A stretch of DNA of 64,000 nucleotides from Rapana venosa (taxonomy: Eukaryota; Mollusca; Gastropoda; Neogastropoda; Muricidae): positions 2,161,844 through 2,225,843 of the forward strand of contig CM054162.1 in assembly GCA_028751875.1 (NCBI GenBank). Reading direction: 5' to 3'. Position numbers and translations under genes: made by a program. Below are positions 34,401 through 46,266 of this stretch, piece after piece. A model generated the notes under the pieces. That model was not told the origin of the DNA. It was given only the letters and a program-made list of their open reading frames with translations, and searched no databases. Positions within the stretch are counted from its first letter, which is position 1; the number at the start of each line of letters is the position of its first letter.

Positions 34401-35490
34401 ACATCCATTTACCCGGGTTCCGTTTTCATAGGCAATTTTTTTATGATAGAAAAAAACGTTTTTTATTTACACTGGATTGCTGTACAGAAAAGCGGGTCTG
34501 TTTTGTTCAGGTAGGGAAATTTTTCCCAAATACAAAAGGACTTTAATAGGATTTGCTTATGATGAAAATGGTTTTTGGGTTTTGGAGGAAAGGGGGGAGA
34601 GAGAGAGGGGTGGAGAAGGGAGAGGAAGTGGGGTTTAGGGGGGGGAGACGAGGGGGAGAGAGAGAGAGAGGGGAAAGACAAAAACAGAGAGAGAGCGACA
34701 GACAGACAGCAAAAAGACAGGAGGCGGGGCAGACAGAGCAGACGAGATGGGGGAAAAACAAAAAGAGGAAAAGAGAGAGTTGTGCAGAAGCTTATTTTTA
34801 ACCCTTTTGTTATTAAAAAATTTTTTATTTTTTAATTTTTTTTTTTTTGTCAAACTGTGTGTTGTAAATTGTAAATCATTTATCTTCAAGGTTTTCTGGA
34901 AAAGAATTTCACAAGAAGGGTCCAAAGAGAAACAAAAAAGGAAAAAAAAACGGAGGGTAACAGGAAAACAACAAAAACATGGAAAAAAATGAGGGATATA
35001 CAAGAGCAAATTTTTTAATTTTCATTTTTTTTTTCCGAAGGTGGAGGTTTTATTTATATTGGCCCGGCCAAATTTAAAACTTTTAGAGGGGAATGTGCAG
35101 AAAGCTCAAAATTTTCACTTGGGGTCTCAACAGTTTGTTTTTTATTTATTGTTTTTCAAGCTGTGGGTGGTAAACGGGTCCTTTTTGGGGTTTTGTTTAA
35201 ATCTTTCTGGAAAAAAAAAAAGGGGGGAAGGGTTTTTAAAAAAAGGGCCCCCAAAAGAAAAAAGAAGAACATAAAAAGAAAGAAAATGGAAAAAAAAAGG
35301 GGGATTTTTAAATGATGGATTTAAAAAAAGGAATTTTCTTAAAAAAATTATTTCCAGAAAGCCCGGGATGTTTTTTATATCAGCAGGGCCCCCCAAAAAA
35401 ATACCCCAAAGGGGGTGTAAACCCCCCAAAACGAACACTCTGCCCAAATTTTCAAAAGAAAAGTCAGCCCCGGTTGTGTAGCTACTCTTT
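31500..35490. repeat. Locus copy A-prime, degraded
   Basis: Colinear with copy A 5,616-11,080: 31,535-31,760 matches 5,643-5,800; 32,158-32,440 is the 47-bp minisatellite; 32,530-32,650 the 24-bp minisatellite; 33,345-33,900 the SINE-B site; 34,190-34,560 matches 8,507-8,880. The GA tract (34,590-34,680) then passes directly into the GACA-like tract and 34,785-34,870, matching 10,760 onward, so LINE-A is absent. It ends at about 35,490, matching 11,080. Homopolymer errors are heavy throughout. Confidence 0.85.
33345..33900 (-). mobile_element. SINE-B interrupted by another insertion (copy A-prime)
   Basis: SINE-B sequence at 33,345-33,415 (GTAAAGGTAAAGG, TCTCTAGGGGGCAGCAT) resumes at about 33,695 (CGCCCATCTCCTCTCCGCC, CCCTAAAGATGGGGAGGTAA). 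The ~270 bp between hold TATATAGCGCTGGGAA, typical of a retroelement 3' end, and a minus-strand SINE-A piece (ATATGCGGTTTTGTAAATTT, GTTCCCACTGGCACACAAAG, GTCTCATCGGAAGG). Copies A and B lack the interruption. Confidence 0.75.
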
Positions 35491-35969
35491 CCCCAAAACT
35501 GAAAAAAGCGATTGTTCTTTTATCCATTTAACAGCCAAAGGGAATCACTATGTTTATGTCCAAACAATATGTCCGTCTGCAAACCCTTTTGGCAAGCTAT
35601 TTAAAATTGGTTTTCCCCAAATACCCCTTTCACGCTAGAATAGGTGTTGTGCTAAAAAATGGAGCCATGGGGGCTCTCTTAGGAAAGAAAGGTTCCCTAG
35701 CAAAATATCAGAGAAAAAAAAAGGAAAACAAAAGAAAGGAGAAAGAGAGACGAGACAGAGAAGAAAAAGAGAGAGAAAGGAGAGAGCAGGAGAGAGAGGG
35801 AAGTGAGGAGATACAATGAGAGGAAAAAAATAAAAAACAGAAAAGAAAGACCCGCAACAGAGGAAAAGGGCAGACGGGCAGGTTTAAATGCAAACAGACA
35901 GGCGGCGGGGTCACACCCACCCCACAACACCCCACACAACCAAACACACACCACCCCAGGGGCAAAATT
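35491..35969. repeat. GA- and CA-rich junction before copy B
   Basis: A stretch I do not recognise (35,491-35,700), then GA-rich (35,700-35,840) and CA-rich (35,910-35,955) repeats. It corresponds loosely to the CA tract that precedes copy A at 5,310-5,462, but the unrecognised stretch is not present there. Confidence 0.6.
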
Positions 35970-36689
35970 CTTTATTTTTTTTGTATTTTTTTTCCATCTC
36001 TGGCCTTAAAACTCAATCTGGTGACTTTGTAAAGCAAAAATCACCCTTAGTGTTTTACTTTATTCCTGGGCTGATTGGAATACTGCTTTAGGCCCAAATA
36101 AACAAAACAATAAAAAAAAAGGATCGACAGTCTGCTGAATTAGCATTGTTTTTTTTGTGTTTTTGTCCTCTACTGGTGTAGAAATAGAACAGCCAGGATG
36201 TGTTGATTAAAAGACAAGAACATGCTTTCCTCAGCCATGAGAGAGTAACTCTTTCATTTGAGCATTTATGTACATAGTTACTTCCCTTCTTTTTTACTTG
36301 TTCCAGGAGAACGTTTCATTTCCTTTCACTCCAGAGTTTCTAGAACATTTTACTTCTGAAGAAAAGGATTTTACTTCGAAGTAATATGACAATATTTTTG
36401 TATGTGATATTATGCTTATTTGTTGTTGTTTTTATGTAGGTTTCATAATCCACCAGAATTTATCTATATCTGAGATACAAAAGTGTTTGAATTTGAATGT
36501 GTGAAATAATTATGTATTGGCCTATGATATCATTCTCACAGTGTTGATAACATAATTGTGTTAAGGCTGATAATTAATACAAACAATGATACCAACAAAA
36601 GTACACATACAGTAATGAAGCTTTCTTGTAATCTCTAAGCAAAGTCCACACCACCAACACAGTCATACCCTGCAGGGTGTCAGTGTCCC

Positions 36690-36955
36690 ACACAGACACT
36701 TGTGTCTAAATGACTTCTCCACCTCCCTCACGTGCTATGAAGCCACTTGTGTCTTCATGACTTCTCCACCTCCCTCACGTGCTATGAAGCCACTTGTGTC
36801 TTCATGACTTCTCCACCTCCCTCACGTGCTATGAAGCCACTTGTGTCTTCATGACTTCTCCACCTCCCTCACGTGCTATGAAGCCACTTGTGTCTTCATG
36901 ACTTCTCCACCCCCTCACGTGCTATGAAGACACTTGTGTTTTCATACTTCCCAAT
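36690..36955. repeat. 47-bp minisatellite, copy B
   Basis: About six units, same 47-bp period; the units carry CACGTG as in copy A. Most have GAAGCC in place of GAAGAC, so the palindrome is imperfect here, unlike copy A. Confidence 0.94.
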
Positions 36956-37044
36956 GGCTCCTCACCTTCCCAGGGACCCAGGAGGCCTTCCCTTTCTTCA
37001 CAAACACTGATCAGGCCCTGATGAACAATATCACAAAGGATCAT

Positions 37045-37357
37045 GTGTCAGAGAGGGGAGTAGTCAGGGTGTCAGAGAGGGAGTAGTCAGGGTTTTCAGA
37101 GAGGGGAGTAGTCAGGGTGTCAGAGAGGGGAGTAGTCAGGGTGTCAGAGAGGGGAGTAGTCAGGGTGTCAGAGAGGGAGTAGTCAGGGTGTCAGAGAGGG
37201 AGTAGTCGGGGTGTCAGAGAGGGGAGTAGTCAGGGTGTCAGAGAGGGGAGTAGTCGGGTGTCAGAGAGGGGAGTAGTCAGGGTATCAGAGAGGGGAGTAT
37301 CAAGGGTGTCAGAGAGGGGAGTAGTCAGGGTGTCAGAGAGGGGAGTAGTCAGGATGT
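37045..37357. repeat. 24-bp minisatellite, copy B
   Basis: About thirteen units of 23-25 bp plus a partial one. Length variants (GAGAGGGAG without one G; GGTTTTCAGAG with an extra base) shift the frame, so no long repeat protein is encoded here. Confidence 0.95.
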
Positions 37358-37414
37358 CAGGGGGTGCACTGTTCATACTGACCAGCTGCATACAGGGTTT
37401 CTCAGGCCATGGGA

Positions 37415-37720
37415 TTACAGGGAGTTAATTAGCACACACTGGGTTACCTGTTTCCTGGAATCTAGGAGTGCTTTAATTTCATTGCATGCTGAACAATGCT
37501 GATGAGGATGATTCCACGCTGCTGCTAAGGACTTGTATGTGCTGTGAGACTTCTGGACAGGGTTGCACTCCACCCTTTCTATCACAATATAGCTCAGCGT
37601 CAACAAGTCCATAGAGATACAGACACCTGCAGTGTTGGTCAGGTAGTTTAAGCATCACATTGACAAAATGGCATCCGTAGAGTAGATGACGTCAGATCTG
37701 CTGTGTGGTCCCAGGCTGCC
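37415..37720 (-). other. Exon-like conserved block, copy B
   Basis: Minus-strand counterpart of 7,340-7,660. The frame LTLSYIVIERVECNPVQKSH continues past the point where copy A has a stop, up to the donor-like AACAG/GTAACC, but has its own upstream stop. No product recognised. Confidence 0.25.
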
Positions 37721-38122
37721 TAGTGAGCACACAGCACACTCACGCTGGGTAGGAGGCGGCTGGAGTCCGAAAAATATATCTATGACTCTTATGGGATTCG
37801 CACGTGTGACCTTTTAGTTTATAACCCAAGGTGCTAACCACTGCAACAAGGCAGCTGGTAATCATGGATCACTTTAGGTGAAGCTGAGTTTATGAGCACC
37901 CGGAATGAAAAGGTTAATGTATACGTAGCTGCTGGTGAATGCTATAGAAGCTTTTATCTGTAAGTTAAGTAACCAAAGGTCTTAGGCCTACAGTGAAATG
38001 TTGTTATGGTTTTGTGAACCATAGGAAGTCATTATGACCTAAGTGGCTTCGTGGCACCTTGAGAGTGCCGAGGAAGTTACCTCTTGAATTATGATACCAT
38101 AGCACCATACCATAGCACTAAA

Positions 38123-38344
38123 AGGTAAAGGTGTTCCATAACTTATGGTTGCACGGGAGCAATTAGACCTCACTTGTATAGGGACCAGCATATTGAGGGC
38201 AGCACCCACCTCCTCCCTGCAACTGTTTTATCTTCCCTGACCCTAAAGATGGCAGGTAACCATTGACAGCTGGGTCAAATGGGGGACAGTACTGAAGCCA
38301 TGGCAAAGAAAGCAAGTACTCCGACCACTGAGCTATCTCGTCCC
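38123..38344 (-). mobile_element. SINE-B, copy B
   Basis: Same insertion as 8,011-8,233, with box A-like AGATAGCTCAGTGG on the minus strand at the right end. Flanked on the left by a 13-bp local duplication (CATACCATAGCAC) not found in copy A. Confidence 0.88.
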
Positions 38345-38714
38345 TAAAACAACTTTTCAAAACACGCCATGAAGGAAGCAAAATGAAACATCCTTGAAGT
38401 AGGGGTATGGCTACAGATAGGGTAACGTATATGGCAACAATCATACTCACACTTTTCACCATTTTGACTTGTGTTATTACATATGTTTCTATGTGTAATG
38501 AGTGGGACAAAATTCACAGTCGTAACAATGCCTGGGTGCTTAAGCCAGAAAATACTAAAATAAATTTAACACTATTCAGGGTTGCTGACTAGTTTCAACA
38601 CCTGTATATTAACTATTGACAGAAAAGTTACTACTTACTTCTCAGCTACTCGCAAGGCAAGCTTGGTAATGTCAGTCTTGTATCCTCTTTTGTGCATAGA
38701 GAATAACCATACAT

Positions 38715-40546
38715 GTTCCTTCCTGGATGTCAGAACAATGCTCCAAGGTTGAGAAGGCAATAGCGAAAGGAGACAGCAAAGAGGCGTACCAGACCATCAA
38801 GGTACTAACCAAGTCCCAGCAGCCAAAGACCTCCGTTATTGAAGACAAAGAAGGGTCAGTCCTTACAGAGAGCGCCACAGTCATGAAGAGATGGACAGAA
38901 TATTGCAGAGACCTGTACAACTACAAGCTGAAGGCTGATCCGAACAAACTTCACGAGCAAGATCCCAGACCATCAGATCCTGAAAGCACACAGGTGCTGG
39001 AGGAAGAGGTAGAAGAAGCAGTAAGATCCCTGAAAGGAGGCAAGTCACCAGGGATTGACAACATCCCGGCTGAGCTCATCAAGAACGGAGGCCCAGAGAT
39101 GATCAAGGCATTAACAATCATCTGCCAACGCATCTGGTCCAGCAGAGAGTGGCCTGAACAGTGGACCCAATCCATCATAGTTCCACTTCCAAAATAGGGA
39201 GACCTGAAGAAGTGCCAAAATTACAGAACAATCAGTCTGATAAGCCATCCAAGCAAAGTTATGCTACGCATTGCCTTGAACAGACTGAAACCACAAGCAG
39301 AAGAAATCCTATCAGAAGAACAGGCAGGATTCAGACCAGGTCGAAGCACTGTCGAGCAGACTTCAACATCAGAATGCTCATAGAGAAGCATCTCCAACAT
39401 CAGCTACAGCTCTACAACAACTTCATTGACTTCAAGAAGGCCTTCGATCGAGTGTGGCAAGAAGCTCTGTGGCAAGTCATGAGAGACTATAGCTTCGACG
39501 AGGACCTGATTCAAGTCATCCAGGCGCTGTATGACAGCTCCACAGTGCTGTCCTCATGGGTGGAGAAATCGGGAGTTCTTCCGGACTTCAGTTGGAGTTC
39601 GACAAGGCTGCCCGCTATCCCCCGTTCTTTTCAACGTTGTTCCTGGAGAACATCATGCAGGAGGCCCTCCTTAGCTTCAAGACCACAATCACATAGGAGG
39701 AAGGCCAGTCTGCAATCTTCGATTCGCAGACGATATTGATCTCATGGGCCGCAGTGAAGAAGAACTCCAGGATCTCACCACCAGACTGGAAACATCAGCC
39801 AATGCCCACGGTATGGAGATCAGCACGGAAAAGAGCAAGATCCTAGTGAACAGTACCACACCGACCACATCCCACCAGCATCAAGATGAGTGGCGAGACA
39901 CTAGAGGAGTGGAAACTTTCAAGTACCTTGGAGCAGTCATCACCAAAGAAGGCACGAGCACACAAGATGGTGAAGATCAGACTTGCTGTGGCATTCTCCT
40001 CCATGACTAAGCTAGCGAAAGTGTGGAGAAACCACAACATCAGAACCCACACTAAGGTCAGACTCTACAAGGCACTCGTACAACATCCATTGCCTTGTAC
40101 AGCTGTGAAGCATGGACACTTACTGCCGATTTAGAAACGTCACATTCAAGCCTTTGAGATGAAAGTGCCTCAGGCGGATCCTGAGCATCACCTACAGAGA
40201 CCGCAAAACCAATGACTACGTCTGGCAGCAGATCGAGGCACTGGCTGGCAAACAAGAACCATTGCTAGATACAGTCAAACGGAGGAAACTGAAGTGGTTT
40301 GGCCACACAACAAGGCATAACAGCCTGTCAAAGACAGTCCTGCAGGGAATGGTGGAAGGAGCAAGGAGGCAGGGACGACCACGCAAAAGCTGGATATCCA
40401 ACATCAAGGAGTGGACCGGCGTCACTGTACCAAACCTCCTGAAAACAGCCCAGGACAGAACCATTTGGCGGTCCACTTGCAGCGTCCGCGTGGGTACCCC
40501 AACGGTTGTCCCGACCAAGGGATGAGTGAGTGAGTGAGTTCCTTCC
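38715..40546 (+). mobile_element. LINE-B insertion, 5'-truncated, with 9-bp target-site duplication
   Basis: The element 38,724-40,537 (1,814 bp) sits between exact repeats GTTCCTTCC (38,715-38,723 and 40,538-40,546). The uninterrupted site in copy A is GTTCCTGCC at 8,602-8,610. The 3' end is a (GAGT)n tail after the stop codon. The 5' end starts between the endonuclease and reverse-transcriptase regions, so it is a typical 5'-truncated LINE. It is present in copy B-prime (about 44,240-46,266) and absent from A and A-prime. Confidence 0.95.
38727..40525 (+). pseudogene. LINE-B reverse transcriptase, broken
   Basis: RTE-like non-LTR polyprotein remnant; the clade is not settled. Visible in order: EEAVRSLKGGKSPGIDNIPA (39,010-39,070), WTQSIIVPLPK then a nonsense TAG (39,195), NYRTISLISHPSKVMLRIAL, EEQAGFRPGRSTVEQ, FIDFKKAFDRVW (39,422-39,457), the active site LRFADDIDLMG (39,717-39,750), MEISTEKSKILVNST, FKYLGAVI, and a C-terminus with KRRKLKWFGH, RQGRPRKSW and IKEWTG before the stop near 40,523. 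At least four frame changes separate these pieces, so no functional protein can be made. The 60.6-61.6 kb copy is a sister element. Confidence 0.92.
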
Positions 40547-40845
40547 ATGCCCCCTAGAGCCAAGAGTATTGCCTCAAAATCAATTTCTGACTACAGTCAA
40601 TCACAAGCTCTGTAAAGCCCTTCTCATTGTGCCAGTGAGCACGAAAGGAAACAATCACATACACATCAATCACCCTGATTCCGTTTTAATGTGTGATTTA
40701 TATGAGAGAAAAAAATACACGTTTGATTCACACTGGATTGCATGCTACAGAAAAGAGGGTCTGTTTTGTTCAGAGCTAGAGATTTTCCAGCTACAAATGG
40801 AAATGACTAGGATCAGAGTATGATGAAAAAGGTTTTTGTTGTTGA

Positions 40846-40871
40846 AAGAGAAAGAGAAAGAGAGAGAGAGA

Positions 40872-40917
<46 letters not shown>

Positions 40918-40937
40918 GGAGAGAGAGAGAGAGAGAC
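40846..40937. repeat. (GA)n microsatellite, copy B
   Basis: Interrupted GAGAGA/AAGAGA tract corresponding to 8,920-9,014, with AAGAG interruptions that copy A lacks. Confidence 0.95.
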
Positions 40938-42580
40938 AGACAGACGCAGACACAGATGCAGACGAAGAAGGCAGATGCTTTATTCAAATAGGCCTCATCC
41001 CCTTATGAAGGGGAATGTGAACAATATTATACATAACATAAATACAGTGAAAAGTCGTTTGATCACGAAGTTGTACGTTACCTCACGAAGTGACTATTTC
41101 TCTAACTTTGAAAGCCTTGTACAAATATAAAGAAAAGTTCTGTATAACTTCAGGATTTGTACAGGACATCAATAAATTCAATTTTAAAAAGCATGGTTTC
41201 CTATAATATTTTGGTTAAATAAATTTGAATCTAACGGCAAGTGTACTTCATCTTCTTGTGACACATTGCATAATAGACATAACAAATCATGATCATTATT
41301 AATTATGTTTTGTACCTTCAATGATGTACATTCAGATCAGATGCACCGAGTCTAAATATTGCTGTGATATGTTTCAGTTGTCAATTCATGTCAAGCTGTA
41401 GATAGTATTTTAAGTCATGACCATTGCAGTATGTTCTTTAAAACTCAAATCTTTGGCCAGTATCAATGTGATGGCTCCAGTTTTGCCAGCGGCAGTCAAT
41501 TAGTCGTTGACGAAAAACTTTAATGAATACACAAGCATCACCCACACCTTGATTCAACCACACATCCCCAAAACCATTTTCATTTAAACAGACACGCACC
41601 CTTGATACCCAATCTGTCTTTCCTCTTGCATCTAAATTATAAAACATTTTATACGCCTTATGTGGTAGTCTCAGATCTTTCATTTGTAGCAACTTAGTCC
41701 AATAACGAATACAGTTAACTGCAGAGTTTATGTACAAAAGATATCTGCTAGATTCACCATAGATGATATCATTGGGTGTTCGTCTATCAACTCCTAAGTA
41801 TTTCTTTATTGCAAACACATGAACGGATTCACAGTGAACTGCTGCTTTGTCCAACCCCCATAATTCTGACCCATACTGAAGAACTGGTTGAACCTGTGAG
41901 TCAAATAGCTTCATTAACAGCCCAAAAGAATTGTTGTTAAGTGTATACAACCTTTGTATTATATATACCAACGCATTCTTTGCCATACTACAAAGGTCCT
42001 TACAAGCGGCAGTGAAACTCAGACGTGTAGAAAACAATATCCCTAAGTACTTATAAACATTAACCACAGGTAGCAAATTGCCATTATATGTCCATCTTTC
42101 TCGAATACCCAAATAGCCTCCCTTACGAAACACAATGATGTTGCTTTCCTTCATATTTATTTTCAACTGAAGTGAAAAAGCAGGTGATACAAGTTGTTTA
42201 ACTGATTTTGTAGCCCCACAATAGTCTCTGATAACAGCACTACGTCATCAGCTAACAACAGGATGAACAACTCCAAGGCATCATGTGACAAAACAGCACC
42301 ATGTTTTCCATTATTGATTACTTGTAATGCTAATTCGTTAATGAAAAGTGAAAATAAAACAGGGCTACATACATCTCCTTGCTTGACTCTGGATGTGCAT
42401 CTAATGTAGTCTGTCAATTTAGAACCACATCTTATTTTACATTTTATATTGTCATACATTCTTTCAATACATGTGTGTAGTTTACCTCTAATATCGTTTT
42501 TTCGCAAAATTGGCCAAAGTAGATTTATGTTAATGGAGCCGAAAGCTTTTTCAAAATCTATAAAAGCTACATATGCAGAC
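40938..42580 (-). mobile_element. LINE-A, copy B
   Basis: Minus strand, same boundaries as in copy A (polyadenylation signal near 40,980; truncation at the GACA tract, 42,580). A ~30-bp deletion near 41,235 in the 3' untranslated part distinguishes it from copy A. Confidence 0.92.
41438..42580 (-). pseudogene. LINE-A reverse transcriptase fragment, frameshifted
   Basis: Same protein region as 9,528-10,666, with FIDFEKAF near 42,550 and LLLADDVVLL near 42,240. A small deletion around 42,175-42,190 (GCAGGTGATACAAG here, GCAGCATGATACAGG in copy A) shifts the frame after LYHLLFHFS, splitting it into two frames. Several single-residue differences from copy A are scattered along the rest. Confidence 0.9.
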
Positions 42581-42662
42581 AAACATACAGACAGAGAGAC
42601 AGAGAAAAACAGACAGAGAAAAACATAGACAGACAGAGACAGACAGAGACAGACAGAGAGAG
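42581..42662. repeat. (GACA)n-type microsatellite, copy B
   Basis: Counterpart of 10,667-10,757, slightly shorter. Confidence 0.94.
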
Positions 42663-42989
42663 TATGTGCAGAAGCTCATTTTTACACATTTTGTCATTAA
42701 CTTTTTTTTCTAATCTACTGTTTGTCAAGCTGTGTATTGTAAATAAGGCATTATGGGGAAAAAGTTATCTATTTATTTATTTATTCTTGTATATCAAAGA
42801 TAATGTGTGAAAAATAAAGTTGAAAATGTGAGGGATACAAAAGAGGAAATTATTATTACATAAATTTCAGAAGGCAGGTATGCCATGTATATCAGCAGGC
42901 CCCCAAAAGTATTCACAGAAAGATGTAATTGATTATAGAACACTGCTAATTATCACTAGAACTGTCAGCCCAGCTTGTGTAGCTCTCAT

Positions 42990-43270
42990 TTCATCTGCTC
43001 CATAACCCCCTCGGGTCGTAGGGGTACTGCAGTGACGAACGTTGCACCGGCTGGCTCCATTTGTAGCGGTTGTGTGCAAGTGCCTGGGTTGTGGAGAAGC
43101 TCTTCCCTGTCCATTCATTGATGCTGTCTGCCTATTTCTTCCTCTGTCTGCCTTGCCTTATGTTCCCCTGAACTGTTCCTTGCAGTATGGTTTTGGAGAG
43201 CCCATCTGATCTAGTCACATGGCCATACCGGATCGGTCGTCGCCCGGGTCAACAAGGACCGCGCCTTCTG
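42990..43270 (-). mobile_element. LINE-D C-terminal remnant, copy B
   Basis: Same decayed fragment as 11,070-11,345 with small differences, including one lost base in CCCCCTCGGGTCG. Confidence 0.78.
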
Positions 43271-43344
43271 CCTCCCATCAGGGCAGAGGTGTAAAGTATG
43301 CTACTCGTGGAACTCGAATCCGTGTAAGAGACCTCAGTGTATAG

Positions 43345-43440
43345 TCTCATCCGAAGGACTTATGAGGGAATGGAGTTGGTGCTGATGTTAACTCCAGGTG
43401 AAAAATCCCCTTAAACGGGAATCAAACCCGGGTCGTCAGA
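43345..43440 (-). mobile_element. SINE-A fragment, copy B
   Basis: Counterpart of 11,427-11,536, again ended by a GT microsatellite. Confidence 0.85.
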
Positions 43441-43489
43441 TTGTGTGTGTGTGTGTGTGTTTATTTATAATTTTTTTTTAAATTTTATT

Positions 43490-43827
43490 CTTTTATATTG
43501 AGGATAATGGAATAATCAATCATGTGCTGTTTTATATCCAGTCCCCATGTGTATGCGGTTTTGTAAATTTTGTCATATGTTCCCACCGGCACACAATGGC
43601 CTACTCTTATGAAAAGCGGAACTGGAGTTAACGTCTGCGCAAGATGTTATGAGTGCGTTCGCACACGGGCCTCGATTTATAGTCTCATCCAAAGGACTTT
43701 TGGGGAGAGTGGAGTCTGCACTGATGTTAACTCAGGGGAAAATTTCCCCCTTGAACGGGAATCGAGCCGGGTCGTCAGATTGCGAGCACGCTGTTTCTAA
43801 ACCACTAGGCTTTCCCGTCCCCCAGTT
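43490..43827 (-). mobile_element. SINE-A, full length, copy B
   Basis: Counterpart of 11,581-11,916, with the same tRNA-like head (AAGCCTAGTGG on the minus strand) and AATAAAA tail. Single-base losses and gains in C and A runs (ATTTCCCCCTTG, GAGCCGGG, CTAAACC) suggest that sequence quality is starting to fall here. Confidence 0.88.
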
Positions 43828-43849
43828 CATCCAGCTGTCAATGGGTACA

Positions 43850-43864
43850 TGTATGTGTGTGTGT

Positions 43865-43918
<54 letters not shown>

Positions 43919-44150
43919 TGGGTGTGTGTGTTGTGGTGTGTGTGTGTGTGTGTATGCTGTTGTTAGTGTTGTTGTTATTGTTGTTGCTGTTGTTGATTTT
44001 GTTGTTGTTGTTGCTGTTTTTGTTAATTTTGTCGTTGTTGCTGTTTTTTTAGCTTTGTTGTTCCTGTTTTTGTTGATTTGGTGTTGTTGTTGTTGTTGCT
44101 TTAAACTGCTGCTGCTGCTATTGTTGTTGCCAATTTAAAGAATGGATTGA
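43850..44150. repeat. (GT)n/(TTG)n microsatellite, copy B
   Basis: Counterpart of 11,949-12,172; the GT part is longer here (about 43,855-43,955). Confidence 0.93.
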
Positions 44151-44239
44151 ATTTAAGCGCGTAGTAGGGCTTTTATTATGATTTGTGTGTGTGTGTGTCT
44201 CTATTCAGAAGTGCGGTTGGTGTCCCTGTTTTGTTTTTT

Positions 44240-46266
44240 AAATGGAAGGGCCCCCAAAGGGGGTCATTTTTACCGGAAAAAGCCCCAATTTATGAAAATG
44301 GACAAAATTTTGCAAAAGGAAAATTTTAAATTTAAAGCGGGGAAGGGCTTGGATCCAAACCAAATTAGGAGCAAACCCCCCCCGAACCTTTTATCCCCTG
44401 AAAAGAACCAGGTCTTGGAAGGGGGGTAAAGGGGGCAGTAAAAACCCAGGAAAAAAAGCAATTTCCACCAGGATTGCCAAAAAAATTTTTCCCCCCTGGG
44501 GAACAAAAAAAAACCAAAGGGGGGTATCCAAGAGGGGCATTAAAAAATCATACTCCCCAACCTTTTTGGTTTTTACAAGAGGGGTGAAAGGGGAAAAAAA
44601 AATTTCCACCCCAAAAAGTTCCCCCAAAAAAAACTTTAAAAATAAGGGGCCCTTGAAAAAATGAAAAATTACAGAAAATTATCTTTTTTAACCCATAAAG
44701 GGAAATTTAAATTTATTTGGTCCCCTTTTTTTCCCTTGAAAGAAATAAAACCCCCGGAGAAGAAATTTTAAAAGGAAAAAAGGCAATTAAAAAAAGGAAA
44801 CGAAAGACGTCCACCCAAATCCAACCCACAGAAGCCCCCTTAGAAAAAAAGAATCTCCAACAAACCCCACAGCTAAAAATTCAAAATTAATTAAGGCCGT
44901 CAATCAAGGGGGAAGGTTTGGGAATCAAAAAACCAAACTTCACAAACGATGCCCCTGTTTCCAAACCCACCAGGGGAGGGGAAAGGGAAGCAAAAACCCA
45001 AAAGGGGAAAGGTCCCAGGGGGGAGAAACCCCGGGGAGTTTTGGGAAAATTTAGGGGTTGACAAGGCTTATCCCCTTTTTTCCAACGTTTCCTGGAAAAC
45101 CTGCAGGGGCCCCCATTAAAGGGCCCCCAAAAAAGGGGAGGAAGGGCCAAAAGTCGCAATCTTCAAAAATCCAAGAAATTTGTTAGGGCCGCTTTGTTGA
45201 AAAAAACTAACCACCACCAAAAGGAAACCATAAAAACCCAATTTCCCAGGTAAGAGATCAGCAGAAAAACAAAAATCCTAAAGAACATCCCAAACACCGC
45301 CACTCCCAAAAACCCAGCTTAAAAGGGGGAGGTGGCAAGAACCTTTGGAATTTGGGAAATTTTCAAGGGGACCTTTAAGCACCAAGGCCATAAACCCAAT
45401 TTCCTCTTAAATCACCCGGGCCCGGGGGACCCCAACGCCCCTACCCCCCCAAACCCAAACAAAACAACCCTATTAGTTTAAAGGGCCCCCTTTCAAAACC
45501 CGGAAAAAAAAGGGAAAAAATAAAAAGGCCCTTTTGGCAATTTTCCGTTTCCCAAAATTTAAAACTGGGGCCCGCGTGGGAACCCCAATCTCACCCCGGG
45601 TTGGAAAACGAACCCACAAACCCCCACCCCAAAAAGGAAACCGGGAAAACATCCATAACCCAAACCACTAAGGTCAGACCTAAGGATTTTTTGTCCTTGG
45701 GCAGAATTTCCCCCGGCCGAAAAGGGGGGCCCCCCAGTTCCCGGGGCTTTCCGCTAACAGCGAAAGGTTGGAAAACCAAAACCCCCCCAAGGTAACTTCT
45801 GGGGGGGAAAAAAGGGAAGCGTGGGTGGTTCCCCCTCCCTTTTAAAAACGTCCCAATTAAAGTTTTGGGAGTTGAAGGGGCCTCAGGGGGGTTTCCTGAG
45901 CATCACCAAACAGAGCCCCGCAAAACCAATAAACTACGTCTGGCAGCAGAATCGAGGCACTGGCTGGCAAACAAGAACCAGGGCTAATACAGTCAAACGG
46001 GGGAAACTAAAGTTTTTTGGGGCCACACAAAAAGGGCATAACAGCCTGTAAAAAGAAGTCCTGCGGGGGAAGGGGGGAAGGAGCAAGGGGGCCCGGGAAC
46101 GACCACGAAAAAGGGCTGGATATCCAACATCAAGGAGTGGACCGGCGTCACTGAAACCAAACCTCCTAAAAAAAAGCCCGGGGACAGAACCATTTGGCGG
46201 TCCACTTGAAAGCGTCCCGTGGGTACCCCAAGGTTTTGTCCCGACCAAGGAGATGGAGTGAGTGGG
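44240..46266 (+). mobile_element. LINE-B, degraded copy in B-prime
   Basis: Recognisable as CATTTACGAAAATGGAC-like sequence near 44,285, CCAACGTTTCCTGGAAAACC (45,080), TCTGGCAGCAGAATCGAGGC (45,939) and AACATCAAGGAGTGGACCGG (46,126), in the same order as 38,860-40,540. It ends at the same target site (GTTCCTTCC, 46,267). It is the same insertion as 38,724-40,537, not an independent one. Confidence 0.88.

Larger units (their letters stand above)
35970..44226. repeat. Locus copy B, clean second copy of copy A
   Basis: Colinear with A 5,490-12,262 and nearly identical base by base where both are clean (quality improves at about 36,130). Main differences are a LINE-B insertion at 38,724-40,537, more 24-bp units (about 13 against 9), fewer 47-bp units (about 6 against 7.5), a 13-bp duplication at 38,100, a ~30-bp deletion near 41,235, and a frameshift in LINE-A. 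Identity at this level with such insertions fits two haplotypes or a recent duplication. Confidence 0.93.
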
